Assembly (NCBI GenBank): GCA_037189785.1
Contig: JBBCIP010000290.1
Span: 1 to 9,771 of the forward strand
Source: Govanella sp037189785
GTDB lineage: Bacteria > Pseudomonadota > Alphaproteobacteria > Sphingomonadales > Govanellaceae
DNA: 9,771 bases
Reading direction: 5' to 3'
Under the pieces are notes generated by a model. The model saw only the letters and a list, made by a program, of their open reading frames with translations, did no database searches and was not told the DNA's origin. Made by a program: the position numbers and the translations under genes. The stretch's first letter is position 1; the number at the start of each line of letters is the position of its first letter. Of this stretch, positions 1-7,415 are shown piece after piece.

Positions 1-1
1 A

Positions 2-1708
2 TTGTTCAAGGAGTTTGCCTTTACTTTGGCTGGTGCTGTGATCGTATCCGGTGTTGTGGCGCTGACGCTGTCGCCGATGATGAGCGGATGGTTGTTGAAT
101 GACCACATCTCGGAAGGACGATTTGCCCAAGCCCTTGAACGCCGGATCAAAAGCATCACCGAAGGATATCTGAAGCTTTTGGATAAAACACTGGCGGCCA
201 GAGGGGCTGTGTTGGCCGTCGGCGCCGCCATGCTGTTTGCCATCATTATTTTGTTTACAGGTGCGCAACGCGAACTCGCGCCCTATGAAGATCAAGGCGT
301 TATTTTCGTACAAACAAAAGCACCACAATACGCCAATGTTTCCTATACCGCGCGCTACGGCCAAGACGTTGAGCAGTTGTTTCGTAAGCTTCCGGAATAT
401 GTCAGTAGCTGGTTCGATAACGGTACCGATGGTGCGAACAATGCATTCGGCGGTGTCATTCTGACCGACTGGCAACACCGGAAGCGCAGCGGTGAAACCA
501 TTCAGAATGAATTAAATCACGGCGCCAGCGGTATTACCGGGGTGTTCGCGGCAGCGTTCCAACCTCCCCCCTTGCCGGCTGGGAGCGGCGGACTGCCGGT
601 ACAGATGGTGATCCGCTCGCCCGATGATTTTTCAACGATCTATGCCGCGATGGAACGCATAAAAGGTGCAGCCTGGGGCAGTGGCTTATTTGTGTTCGTC
701 GATAGCGATCTGGCATTTGATAACCCGGAAGCGCGCATCAATGTAGATCGCGGCAAAGCCGGCGAGCTTGGCATTACGATGAGTGCGATCGCCGACACGC
801 TCGCGATCTTGGTCGGTGAAAATTACATCAATCGGTTCAATTGGCATGACCGATCGTATGACGTCATCACGCAAGTTCCAGCCGACCATCGGCTGACCCC
901 AGATAATCTTGGAAACTATTATATCAAAACCGGATCAGGAAAACTCGTACCCCTATCCACCGTGGTACAGATCGACATGCGGCCCGAAGCCAATCGTTTA
1001 CCGCAATTCAATCAAATGAATTCGGCGACATTATCGGCTATTTTGGCGCCCGGTGTCACCATGGGCCAAGCTGTCAATTTTTTATCGTCTCAGGATCTGC
1101 CACCAGGCGCGACTATCGATTGGTTATCAGATAGTCGGCAATATGTGACTGAGGGCAATCGCCTGACCGTTTCCTTTATCTTTGCTTTGGTTGTCATTTT
1201 CCTGGTGCTTGCGGCGCAGTTTGAAAGCTTCCGCGATCCGTTGGTTATTATGGTCACGGTGCCGCTTGCCGTGTGTGGGGCTTTGGTGCCGCTATATCTC
1301 GGTTATGCAACGCTCAACATCTATACCCAGATCGGGCTCGTCACGTTGATCGGTCTTATTTCCAAACACGGCATTCTTATGGTGTCGTTTGCCAATGACA
1401 TGCAGACCAATGAAAAGTTGGATCGGCTTGCCGCCATTCGGAAATCTGCGGCGGTTCGGATGCGGCCGGTGCTGATGACCACGGCGGCCATGGTCGCCGG
1501 TTTGATCCCGTTAATTTTTGCGTCCGGCGCCGGAGCATCCAGCCGCTTCGCCATCGGAATCGTCGTCGTCACCGGCATGGTGGTGGGAACGTTGTTCACC
1601 TTATTTGTTTTGCCGACGATCTATAGCTTTATTGCAAAAGATCATCGCGCCGCCGCTAACAGCAAACGCGCCAAGGAACTAGAGAGCCTAGAGCAAGAGC
1701 AGTCGTAA
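2..1708 (+). CDS. RND-family efflux pump permease (AcrB/HAE1 type), C-terminal half, 5' end outside window
   Basis: Inner-membrane proton-driven exporter subunit of a tripartite efflux system. The frame is open from the first bases of the window. The first visible codon is an internal TTG, so this is not a true start. About 568 residues are present against roughly 1,030 in the family, beginning near TM6. Visible in order: a hydrophobic segment ending in LTLSPMM (residues about 8-30), a second segment (about 67-88) followed by the RELAPYEDQG periplasmic entry, a long periplasmic porter/docking domain, and TM8-TM12 from about residue 387. TM8 runs into AAQFESF, a hallmark of the family. TM10 carries Lys455 in GLISKHGIL, the counterpart of the proton-relay lysine of AcrB, and RMRPVLMT follows near TM11. 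No frameshift is seen. The stop lies two bases before soxR, so the two are probably cotranscribed. The exported substrate cannot be told from sequence. Confidence 0.95.
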   Translation: MFKEFAFTLAGAVIVSGVVALTLSPMMSGWLLNDHISEGRFAQALERRIKSITEGYLKLLDKTLAARGAVLAVGAAMLFAIIILFTGAQRELAPYEDQGVIFVQTKAPQYANVSYTARYGQDVEQLFRKLPEYVSSWFDNGTDGANNAFGGVILTDWQHRKRSGETIQNELNHGASGITGVFAAAFQPPPLPAGSGGLPVQMVIRSPDDFSTIYAAMERIKGAAWGSGLFVFVDSDLAFDNPEARINVDRGKAGELGITMSAIADTLAILVGENYINRFNWHDRSYDVITQVPADHRLTPDNLGNYYIKTGSGKLVPLSTVVQIDMRPEANRLPQFNQMNSATLSAILAPGVTMGQAVNFLSSQDLPPGATIDWLSDSRQYVTEGNRLTVSFIFALVVIFLVLAAQFESFRDPLVIMVTVPLAVCGALVPLYLGYATLNIYTQIGLVTLIGLISKHGILMVSFANDMQTNEKLDRLAAIRKSAAVRMRPVLMTTAAMVAGLIPLIFASGAGASSRFAIGIVVVTGMVVGTLFTLFVLPTIYSFIAKDHRAAANSKRAKELESLEQEQS

Positions 1709-1710
1709 CG

Positions 1711-2163
1711 ATGAAGCCAAGTGATATTTTAACGGTCGGCGAAGTGGCACGCAGAAGCGGCGTGCCGGTCTCGACCATTCATTTTTATGAAAGCAAACAC
1801 TTGATCACAGGCTGGCGCAGCCAGGGCAATCAACGTCGTTATTGGCGCGCTGTGTTGCGACGGATCGCCATCATCCGCGTCGCACAACGGGCCGGTATCG
1901 GATTATCGACCATTCGCGATCACCTGAAACATATTCCCGATGACCGCGCCCCCAACGCTGAAGAATGGTCCCATTTTTCCAAACTGTGGAAAACGATGTT
2001 GGAACACCGCATTCAGGATCTTGTTCAGTTTCGCGACCATTTGGATTCTTGTATCGGTTGCGGCTGTCTGTCGCTTGAGGATTGCCCGTTACGGAATCCC
2101 CAGGATGTTTTGGCGACGCATGGTGCGGGGCCGCGGATCCTGTTGGGGGATATCCAGGAATAA
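1711..2163 (+). CDS. soxR: Redox-sensitive transcriptional activator SoxR (MerR family, [2Fe-2S])
   Basis: Dimeric cytoplasmic sensor of redox-cycling compounds or superoxide that activates target promoters when its [2Fe-2S] cluster is oxidised. The 150 residues match the usual SoxR length. The N-terminal winged helix-turn-helix has the family signatures TVGEVARRSGVPVSTIHFYE and GNQRRY (residues about 8-44). A dimerisation helix follows. The cluster loop CIGCGCLSLEDCPLRNP supplies Cys114, Cys117, Cys119 and Cys125 in the canonical C-x2-C-x-C-x5-C spacing, so the cluster should be functional. The ATG lies two bases after the stop of the RND pump, which suggests translational coupling and an efflux operon under SoxR control, as known for SoxR-regulated pumps in non-enteric bacteria. 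The promoter that SoxR would act on is presumably upstream of the pump operon and outside the window. Confidence 0.96.
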   Translation: MKPSDILTVGEVARRSGVPVSTIHFYESKHLITGWRSQGNQRRYWRAVLRRIAIIRVAQRAGIGLSTIRDHLKHIPDDRAPNAEEWSHFSKLWKTMLEHRIQDLVQFRDHLDSCIGCGCLSLEDCPLRNPQDVLATHGAGPRILLGDIQE

Positions 2164-2368
2164 TCCCACGTAGTAACCTAACTAACTGCATTTTATGATT
2201 TTTTCTCGATTATCCCGTATTACACGAAGGACCGAGCGGGGTCCGAGCCATGGAACGGGCTCAAAATAGTTCCGTATTGAAATGTTTTAAAACATGAGGC
2301 AGAGTTAAAGCCTACGGGATGGTCTCGCTACCCAGCCACAATAATCTGAGACTGCAAGAAGACAAACA
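2164..2368 (+). other. Intergenic region soxR-AraC regulator, AT-rich with dyads, probable promoter region
   Basis: These 205 bases hold no convincing open reading frame. Seen directly are GGACC (2229-2233) and GGTCC (2240-2244) that can pair, GAGCC (2245-2249) and GGCTC (2258-2262) that can pair, and a perfect palindrome at 2282-2295. Neither hairpin is followed by a T run, so I do not call a terminator for soxR. The promoter of the AraC-type gene must lie here unless it is read through from soxR, but no clear -35/-10 pair stands out. Confidence 0.6.
2282..2295. promoter_or_regulatory. Perfect 14-base palindrome, candidate operator
   Basis: ATGTTTTAAAACAT is its own reverse complement over all 14 bases and sits 73 bases before the AraC-type start codon. 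A TTGAAA that could serve as a -35 element (2277-2282) abuts it, though no good -10 follows at 17 bases. Two-fold symmetry suggests a dimeric DNA-binding protein. AraC-family proteins usually bind direct repeats, so a different regulator is possible. AT-rich palindromes also occur by chance. Confidence 0.35.
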
Positions 2369-3403
2369 ATGCCGTTGCATCGTGAATTGAATGATGTCCC
2401 TTTACGCGAATTCGGTTCAATCGATCCGAAGAGCCTGTTTGTCAATCACGTTCTGATGAATACGCGCAGCCCGAAACAAGCCATGGCCAGCGTTGAGAAA
2501 GTTTTTTTCCGTCATTCGTTGCGGACCAGTCGGACCGGACTTGTCGATTTCGTTCATAGAAGTGCGCGGCTGGAATCTTTGTCGTTTAACCTGATCAAAT
2601 ATGGCGCCGACGTTGAAGTTTCAACCAATGATATAAATCGAAGTCATTATGTTCTGGTCATTCCGCTGTCTGGGGCCGCGGAAATCAAACATCACGACCG
2701 CAGATATGATTTAGATTGCGGACGATTCGTCATGCTCGATCCGATGGCGAACTTCCATTTCGATATGCAAGCCGATCACAGCCATCTGGCCATCGGTATC
2801 CCGCGCCATCATTTGGCCTATCATATCAATCGCACTGCGCCTAAATTAGCTAATAGTTTCATGGGGTTCGAGAGAAGTCCGTATATTGTCGGCGACAATG
2901 CCCAAAGCCTGTTCGGATTTCTCGGATATATTTGTAACGAGCTCGATAGCCCGCGCAGCTTAACCAGCGATCACTGGGTGTCGGCCGCTATGGCGGAGTC
3001 TTTTTTATCGTTGTTGGTGTCGTCGCTTCTGGATTGCGCGCCGCCGGATGAATTGAAACTTTCGGAAACCATAGCCCCGCTTTATGTGCAAAAGGCCGAG
3101 GATTTTATCCTCAGTAATTTAACCGAAGAAATCTCGATCGCCGAAATTGTCGGCGTGGCGAATGTGCCTGAACGCACATTATATCATGCGTTCCAGAAGT
3201 TTCGCGGGGCGTCGCCGATGAATTGGTTGAAGCGCCAGCGTCTGCGCCAAGCGCGCATAGACTTGCTGGAAAGCAACGATCACGCCATCAGCGTGACGGA
3301 AATCGCGTTACGCTACCAGATCTCCCATATCGGTCGCTTTGCCCGCGCCTATTATGAAGAATTCGGCGAGCGTCCTTCGGATACCTTGAAAAGAAAATTT
3401 TAG
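2369..3403 (+). CDS. AraC/XylS-family transcriptional regulator
   Basis: Cytoplasmic transcription factor of 344 residues, the usual size for a ligand-binding AraC-type activator. Residues about 35-220 look like the AraC-binding-like (cupin-type) effector domain found in XylS/FeaR-type regulators of aromatic and related catabolism, with a beta-rich stretch around LVIPLSGAAEIKH and FVMLDP. Residues about 245-344 hold the double helix-turn-helix: the first around ISIAEIVGVANVPERTLYHA, then the linker helix with RQRLRQARIDLL, and the second around VTEIALRYQISHIGRFARAY ending in FGERPSDTL, a typical AraC C-terminus. The ATG is preceded by AAGAAG about eight bases upstream, a weak ribosome-binding site. 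It stands alone between soxR and the receptor operon, reads in the same direction as both, and is the best candidate regulator of the downstream operon. Its effector is unknown. Confidence 0.93.
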   Translation: MPLHRELNDVPLREFGSIDPKSLFVNHVLMNTRSPKQAMASVEKVFFRHSLRTSRTGLVDFVHRSARLESLSFNLIKYGADVEVSTNDINRSHYVLVIPLSGAAEIKHHDRRYDLDCGRFVMLDPMANFHFDMQADHSHLAIGIPRHHLAYHINRTAPKLANSFMGFERSPYIVGDNAQSLFGFLGYICNELDSPRSLTSDHWVSAAMAESFLSLLVSSLLDCAPPDELKLSETIAPLYVQKAEDFILSNLTEEISIAEIVGVANVPERTLYHAFQKFRGASPMNWLKRQRLRQARIDLLESNDHAISVTEIALRYQISHIGRFARAYYEEFGERPSDTLKRKF

Positions 3404-3427
3404 ATCAGCCTCTATACGGCTATCCAC

Positions 3428-3440
3428 CCTGCTTTGCAGG
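3428..3440 (+). other. Small stem-loop after the AraC-type gene
   Basis: CCTGC-TTT-GCAGG is a 5-base-pair stem with a 3-base loop, 25 bases after the stop codon. No T run follows, so alone it is not an intrinsic terminator. It may stabilise the 3' end together with the next hairpin, or be chance. Confidence 0.3.
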
Positions 3441-3455
3441 AAATGACCTTCTCTT

Positions 3456-3474
3456 GCCGTCAGCGGCTTTTTTT
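3456..3474 (+). terminator. Probable rho-independent terminator of the AraC-type gene
   Basis: GCCG (3456-3459), loop TCAG, CGGC (3464-3467), then seven T residues (3468-3474). The stem is short but all G-C and the T run is clean. It lies 53 bases after the regulator's stop and before the receptor leader, so the receptor operon would need its own promoter in about 3475-3530. I see no convincing sigma-70 promoter there. Confidence 0.55.
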
Positions 3475-3501
3475 AGGGCCTAAGCTCTGAAAAGCTGATA
3501 A

Positions 3502-3528
3502 CGCACCAAAATTCAATGGACAGGTGCG
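3502..3528. promoter_or_regulatory. Inverted repeat CGCACC-N15-GGTGCG in the leader of the receptor operon
   Basis: The arms CGCACC (3502-3507) and GGTGCG (3523-3528) are perfectly complementary with 15 bases between them. They end seven bases before the AGGGAAGGA ribosome-binding site of the receptor gene. The element could be an operator dyad for a regulator or a leader-RNA hairpin affecting translation. Its position is seen; its function is inferred. Confidence 0.35.
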
Positions 3529-3547
3529 GAGCATAGGGAAGGAAATC

Positions 3548-5926
3548 ATGACGACAGGAAAAAGCCGTAACGGCTTAAAAACATTTGGTATTATTCTATC
3601 GTCCTCGGCCAGCTTGGCGGTTTTGGGGGGATTGGGCGCGGGCCCGGTCTCTGCTCAAGATGCCCCCAGCACCGGTTTGGCGTTGGAAGAAATCACGGTC
3701 AGCGCCCGCCGCGTTGAAGAAAGCTTGCAAAACACTCCGGTGGCCATCACCGCTTTGGGTGCGGCGGCAATCGAAGAACGGCACATCCAATCCGTATCCG
3801 ACATCACGCAATTCGCCCCAAACGTACAATTCGATAGCGCCGCATCGGAATCCGGCGGCGGCTCATCGAGCCAGATCTCGATCCGCGGCATCGGGCAGAC
3901 CGACTACACCATCACCGTCGAACCCGGCGTCGGGCTTTATATGGACGGTGTCTACATCGGAAAATCGGTCGGCTCGTTGATGGACACTGTCGATCTCGAG
4001 CGGATCGAAGTGCTGCGCGGCCCCCAAGGGACCTTGTTCGGTAAAAACACCATCGGCGGGGCCATTCTGTTGACCTCCAAACGCCCGGGGACCGAGCCTG
4101 AATTCTCGCTCGACCTAACCACAGGCCGCTTTGACCGGTTCGACGTCAAGACCGCCATCGGCGCGCCGATCAATGAGCGACTACGGGTTCGGTTGTCGGG
4201 CGCGGTTCAAACCCGTCACGGGCATGTGGAACGGATCTTGACCGGCGAGCGGCAAGGCAACAAAAATGCGATGTCCGGCCGCATCTTGGCCGAGCTCGAT
4301 GTGACAGACAGCTTGCGCGCGACATTCGCCGTTGACGGTACCCGCACGCGCGAACAATCGCCGGGGCAGATCACGCTCAAGGTCGATGAAAACGCCTTTT
4401 TCGCAGGCCTTCATAACACCATCATGTTCCCAGCCTGCAACCCGGGCCTACCTGGAAACGACGGCCGGTTCAGCAATCCGGACTGCGTCAATTCTCAATA
4501 TGTGGGATCGTTGAAATCACGTCAGAATACAAACACCGGCCCCAATCAATCGGATAGCGATGTCTGGGGCACCAATCTGACGTTGGATTGGGATCTTGAT
4601 AATCTTTCCATCAAATCGATATCCGCTTATCGCCGGACGTCTGTGGATGTGATGCAGGAGTTGGCCGGTATTCCGTCCTACTTGTCCAATATCGGTCAAG
4701 ACATCGATTTGAAACAAATCAGCCAAGAATTCCAAATTTCCGGTCGCACCTTCAACGACAAACTGCGCTATTTGTTCGGTTTGTTCTATTTGAAGGAAAA
4801 AGGTAGCCAGGTATTCCCGGTTCTGCTTGAGCCCGTTCAATTCACCAGCGGCGGAAAGATCGACAACGACAGCTATGCCGCGTTTGGCCAACTGAACTAT
4901 CAACTGACCGACGCCGCATCGATCACCTTAGGCGCACGCTACAGCTACGAGAAAAAGCGCTTCCTACCCCAGCAACAAGTCGACAACATTCCTGATATTT
5001 ACGAAGACTTCTGGGAATCGTTTGCGATCGCGACCGGCGGCACATTCTTGGTGCAAGAAGGCCTGGATCTATTCCCAAGGATCTGGACAGCGGCATCGGA
5101 TAAACAGTTCACCCCGTCCGTCACCCTGGATTATCGCCTGACCGATGAAGTGCTGAGCTATGTCACCTATTCGAAGGGCTTCAAAGGCGGCGGCTTCACC
5201 ATGCGCGGCTTCCCGCCGGTGATCCCAGGTGTCACGACACCGGAAACCGACCCCCATAAAGTCATTCCAAGCTTCGGCCCTGAAACCGCCGAAATGTTTG
5301 AACTTGGCTTTAAAACCGATTTGTTCGATCGTCGTTTGCGTTTGAACGTGGCCGGGTTCATCACCAATTATAAGGACCTGCAACTTCTGACCAACACCGG
5401 CCCCAGCGCCTTTGTTCCGGTTTTGATCAACGGCGGTGACGCCAAGATCAAAGGGATCGAGGTCGAAGGTGAACTGCTGGCCACTGAGTGGTTGCGTCTC
5501 AACGGCAGCATCGGATATCTCGATAGCAAATACAAAAGCTTATCGCCAGACGCCATTGCCGCCGGAACTTTGCTGTCCAGCAAAATACCAAATTCCCCCA
5601 AATGGACGGCAACCCTTGGCACCACGGTTGAAGTCATGAACAATGACCAAGGACGGGTTTTCTTACGCGGCGACTATTCTTATAAAAGTTCGCAATACAA
5701 AACCGTCGCTAATGACCCGGAACTGTTGCAAGGTAGTTATCATATCGTCAATGCGTCGATTACCTACGAAACGAGCGAGGGCAATTGGGCGGCATCCTTG
5801 GGCGGTACCAATTTGACCAATGAGGCCTATATCGTCAGCGGTGTCGCCAATGCTGGTATCGGCTACTCACAAGCCATTGTTTCGCGGCCGCGCGAGTGGT
5901 TCTTGAATGTGAAATACAAGTACTAA
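3548..5926 (+). CDS. TonB-dependent outer-membrane receptor
   Basis: Outer-membrane 22-stranded barrel that takes up large or scarce substrates using TonB-ExbBD energy. I choose ATG 3548 (792 residues) because AGGGAAGGA lies just upstream and the protein then opens with a typical signal peptide: basic MTTGKSRNGLK, hydrophobic core, likely cleavage after VSA at about residue 36. A GTG at 3524 would add eight residues without a better ribosome-binding site. A TonB-box-like LEEITVSARR sits at about 46-55. The plug domain (about 60-175) contains ISIRGIG and the hallmark LERIEVLRGPQGTLFGKNT near residue 150. The barrel follows and ends in VKYKY, with a terminal aromatic residue as expected for barrel insertion. 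The family is large and typical of alphaproteobacteria that take up hydrophobic or complex organic compounds. The substrate is not predictable. Twelve bases separate it from the next gene, so it probably heads the operon. Confidence 0.95.
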   Translation: MTTGKSRNGLKTFGIILSSSASLAVLGGLGAGPVSAQDAPSTGLALEEITVSARRVEESLQNTPVAITALGAAAIEERHIQSVSDITQFAPNVQFDSAASESGGGSSSQISIRGIGQTDYTITVEPGVGLYMDGVYIGKSVGSLMDTVDLERIEVLRGPQGTLFGKNTIGGAILLTSKRPGTEPEFSLDLTTGRFDRFDVKTAIGAPINERLRVRLSGAVQTRHGHVERILTGERQGNKNAMSGRILAELDVTDSLRATFAVDGTRTREQSPGQITLKVDENAFFAGLHNTIMFPACNPGLPGNDGRFSNPDCVNSQYVGSLKSRQNTNTGPNQSDSDVWGTNLTLDWDLDNLSIKSISAYRRTSVDVMQELAGIPSYLSNIGQDIDLKQISQEFQISGRTFNDKLRYLFGLFYLKEKGSQVFPVLLEPVQFTSGGKIDNDSYAAFGQLNYQLTDAASITLGARYSYEKKRFLPQQQVDNIPDIYEDFWESFAIATGGTFLVQEGLDLFPRIWTAASDKQFTPSVTLDYRLTDEVLSYVTYSKGFKGGGFTMRGFPPVIPGVTTPETDPHKVIPSFGPETAEMFELGFKTDLFDRRLRLNVAGFITNYKDLQLLTNTGPSAFVPVLINGGDAKIKGIEVEGELLATEWLRLNGSIGYLDSKYKSLSPDAIAAGTLLSSKIPNSPKWTATLGTTVEVMNNDQGRVFLRGDYSYKSSQYKTVANDPELLQGSYHIVNASITYETSEGNWAASLGGTNLTNEAYIVSGVANAGIGYSQAIVSRPREWFLNVKYKY

Positions 5927-5938
5927 GAGGATAGCCGG

Positions 5939-6952
5939 ATGCCGATTAAGTTTAGTGTTATGTTGACGGGCATGTATCCCATGTCCTCATTCGTTGGATG
6001 GGCGAAAAGAATCGAGGACTACGGCTTCGATGAAATCCATATTGCCGATGACTTGGTCTTCCGCCCGGCATGGCCAATCTTGGCATTGATTGGCGCCAAC
6101 ACATCGCGCATAAAAGTCGGCCCGGCTATCGTTACACCGCAAATTGCTCACCCCGTTTACCATGCGGCCAATCTTGCCGCACTTGACGAAATAACAGGTG
6201 GCCGCGCCATTTGCGGTATGGGACGCGGCGGCTTCAATCCACTGATTGGAGTCGTCAATCCCGAAAAACCGATTAAAATGGTCAAAGAAGCCTATTTGTT
6301 GATGCGGCGCATGTTGAGCGCCGACAGAACACCGTTTGATGGCGAATTTTTCAAAGCCACCAGCGATCTTTATTATCAATTTGAAGTGACACGGCCAGAC
6401 ATGCCGATTTTTATCGGCACCTGGGGCCCAAAAATGGCGAAAATGGCAGGCACCATTGCCAGCGGCTTCAAAGCCGATTGCACCTGGAGCCCGAGCTATC
6501 TTGCCGAACTCCGCGAACAATTCTTTGCCGGCGCACGATCGGCCAACCGTGATCCAGAAAAATTGGATGTGATTGTCGGCCCATTGTGTTCGTTATCGCG
6601 CGATCGTGATGTCGCCCGAGATCATATTCGCGGCCTGTTGGCCTTATTGCAACCGTCCCTGGCGCCGATGACCTATAACGCCGGAATTACCGATGATGAA
6701 ATTCAAGCGGCCTTCAAAGCGTTCAACGATGGTGATGTGGCGCGCGCCAAAAGCCTTGTCTCCGACAAAGCCATCCGCGCGTTTTCGGTGACCGGCACCC
6801 CCGCAGACGTCATCCCACAAATTGAAGAAATGATCGCCGCCGGAGCCACCCATATCGCTTTTGGACCGCCGTTGGGCCCTGACTTCGACGAAGCGCTCGA
6901 TCTTTTGGCAAAAGATGTTCTGCCCCATTTCAAAAGCCAACGCGCAATTTAG
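5939..6952 (+). CDS. LLM-class (luciferase-like) oxidoreductase, probably F420-dependent
   Basis: Cytoplasmic TIM-barrel enzyme of 337 residues in the bacterial luciferase-like family, whose members use FMN or F420. Family signatures seen: GFDEIHIADDL near residue 28, then SRIKVGPAIVTP, the HP that follows, and LDEITGGRAICGMGRGG (about residues 82-100). The C-terminal region reads ITHIAFGPPLGPD-like (HIAFGPPLGPDFDEALDLL), which resembles the end of methylene-tetrahydromethanopterin reductase (Mer), an F420 enzyme. F420 rather than FMN use is inferred from this resemblance plus the F420 reductase and FO synthase downstream. The start has AGAGGA seven bases upstream. It lies 12 bases after the receptor gene and 11 before the next. 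The reaction is likely hydride transfer to or from an imported organic substrate. Substrate and direction are unknown. Confidence 0.9.
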   Translation: MPIKFSVMLTGMYPMSSFVGWAKRIEDYGFDEIHIADDLVFRPAWPILALIGANTSRIKVGPAIVTPQIAHPVYHAANLAALDEITGGRAICGMGRGGFNPLIGVVNPEKPIKMVKEAYLLMRRMLSADRTPFDGEFFKATSDLYYQFEVTRPDMPIFIGTWGPKMAKMAGTIASGFKADCTWSPSYLAELREQFFAGARSANRDPEKLDVIVGPLCSLSRDRDVARDHIRGLLALLQPSLAPMTYNAGITDDEIQAAFKAFNDGDVARAKSLVSDKAIRAFSVTGTPADVIPQIEEMIAAGATHIAFGPPLGPDFDEALDLLAKDVLPHFKSQRAI

Positions 6953-6963
6953 GGAGATAGAAA

Positions 6964-7395
6964 ATGACCGCAAAAAATGAAAAAATCCTAGACGATATGT
7001 ATGCTGCGTGGCGTGCTCACGACATCGAAAAAGTTGTTTCCTATTACACCGACGACTGCATATACGAAGACATGGCCATGGGTGTCGTCAATGACGGCAA
7101 AGATCAATTGCGCCATTTTGTCCGTGAAGTTTACGGCACCATGCCCGATTTCAAGGTTGAATATGCCCATCGTTTCGCCACCGAGACCGAAGCTGCAGGC
7201 GAATGGATCATCACCGCAACCTGGAACGGCCAATTCGAAGGCGTTGATTGCACTGGAAAAAAAATCCGCTTCACCGGTTTATCTTTATACAAATTTCGTG
7301 ACGGCAAAATATCCCATGCGAAAGATTGTTGGGACTACACCGTCATGATGAAAGGGTTCGGTGTCCTGGGCGCAGCCTTAAAAGACTTGCGTTGA
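6964..7395 (+). CDS. NTF2-like / SnoaL-type small protein
   Basis: A 143-residue protein with the cone-shaped NTF2-like fold shared by SnoaL cyclases, ketosteroid isomerases and limonene-epoxide hydrolases. Seen: an N-terminal helix DDMYAAWRAHDIEKVVSYYT, then DDCIYED and a GKDQLRHFVREVY helix, followed by alternating strands ending in LYKFRDGKISHAKDCWDY, the usual final strand pair of the family. No signal peptide, so it is cytoplasmic. AGGGAG lies eight bases before the ATG. It sits between the LLM oxidoreductase and the F420 reductase, which suggests an isomerase, cyclase or hydratase acting on the same substrate as the LLM enzyme. The fold is used for many reactions, so the specific activity should not be assumed. 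Confidence 0.85.
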   Translation: MTAKNEKILDDMYAAWRAHDIEKVVSYYTDDCIYEDMAMGVVNDGKDQLRHFVREVYGTMPDFKVEYAHRFATETEAAGEWIITATWNGQFEGVDCTGKKIRFTGLSLYKFRDGKISHAKDCWDYTVMMKGFGVLGAALKDLR

Positions 7396-7415
7396 ACGAA
7401 GCACGCGATTTGACA

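Noticed and set aside
2229..2262. Terminator for soxR from the GGACC/GGTCC and GAGCC/GGCTC hairpins
   Set aside because: Stems are short and neither is followed by a T run, so an intrinsic terminator is not supported.
3524..3547. GTG start extending the receptor by eight residues
   Set aside because: The ATG at 3548 has a strong AGGGAAGGA site and gives a normal signal peptide; the GTG lies inside the leader dyad and lacks a comparable site.
4517..4903. 128-codon open frame on the minus strand
   Set aside because: It lies wholly inside the receptor gene, antisense, with no ribosome-binding site or family match that I can see.
5987..6520. 177-codon open frame on the minus strand
   Set aside because: It is antisense to the well-supported LLM gene and its translation shows no recognisable family features.
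7326..7415. Upstream ATG for the F420 reductase
   Set aside because: It would overlap the NTF2-fold gene by 70 bases and add an arginine-rich stretch unlike the family; the Rossmann motif is correctly placed from ATG 7416.
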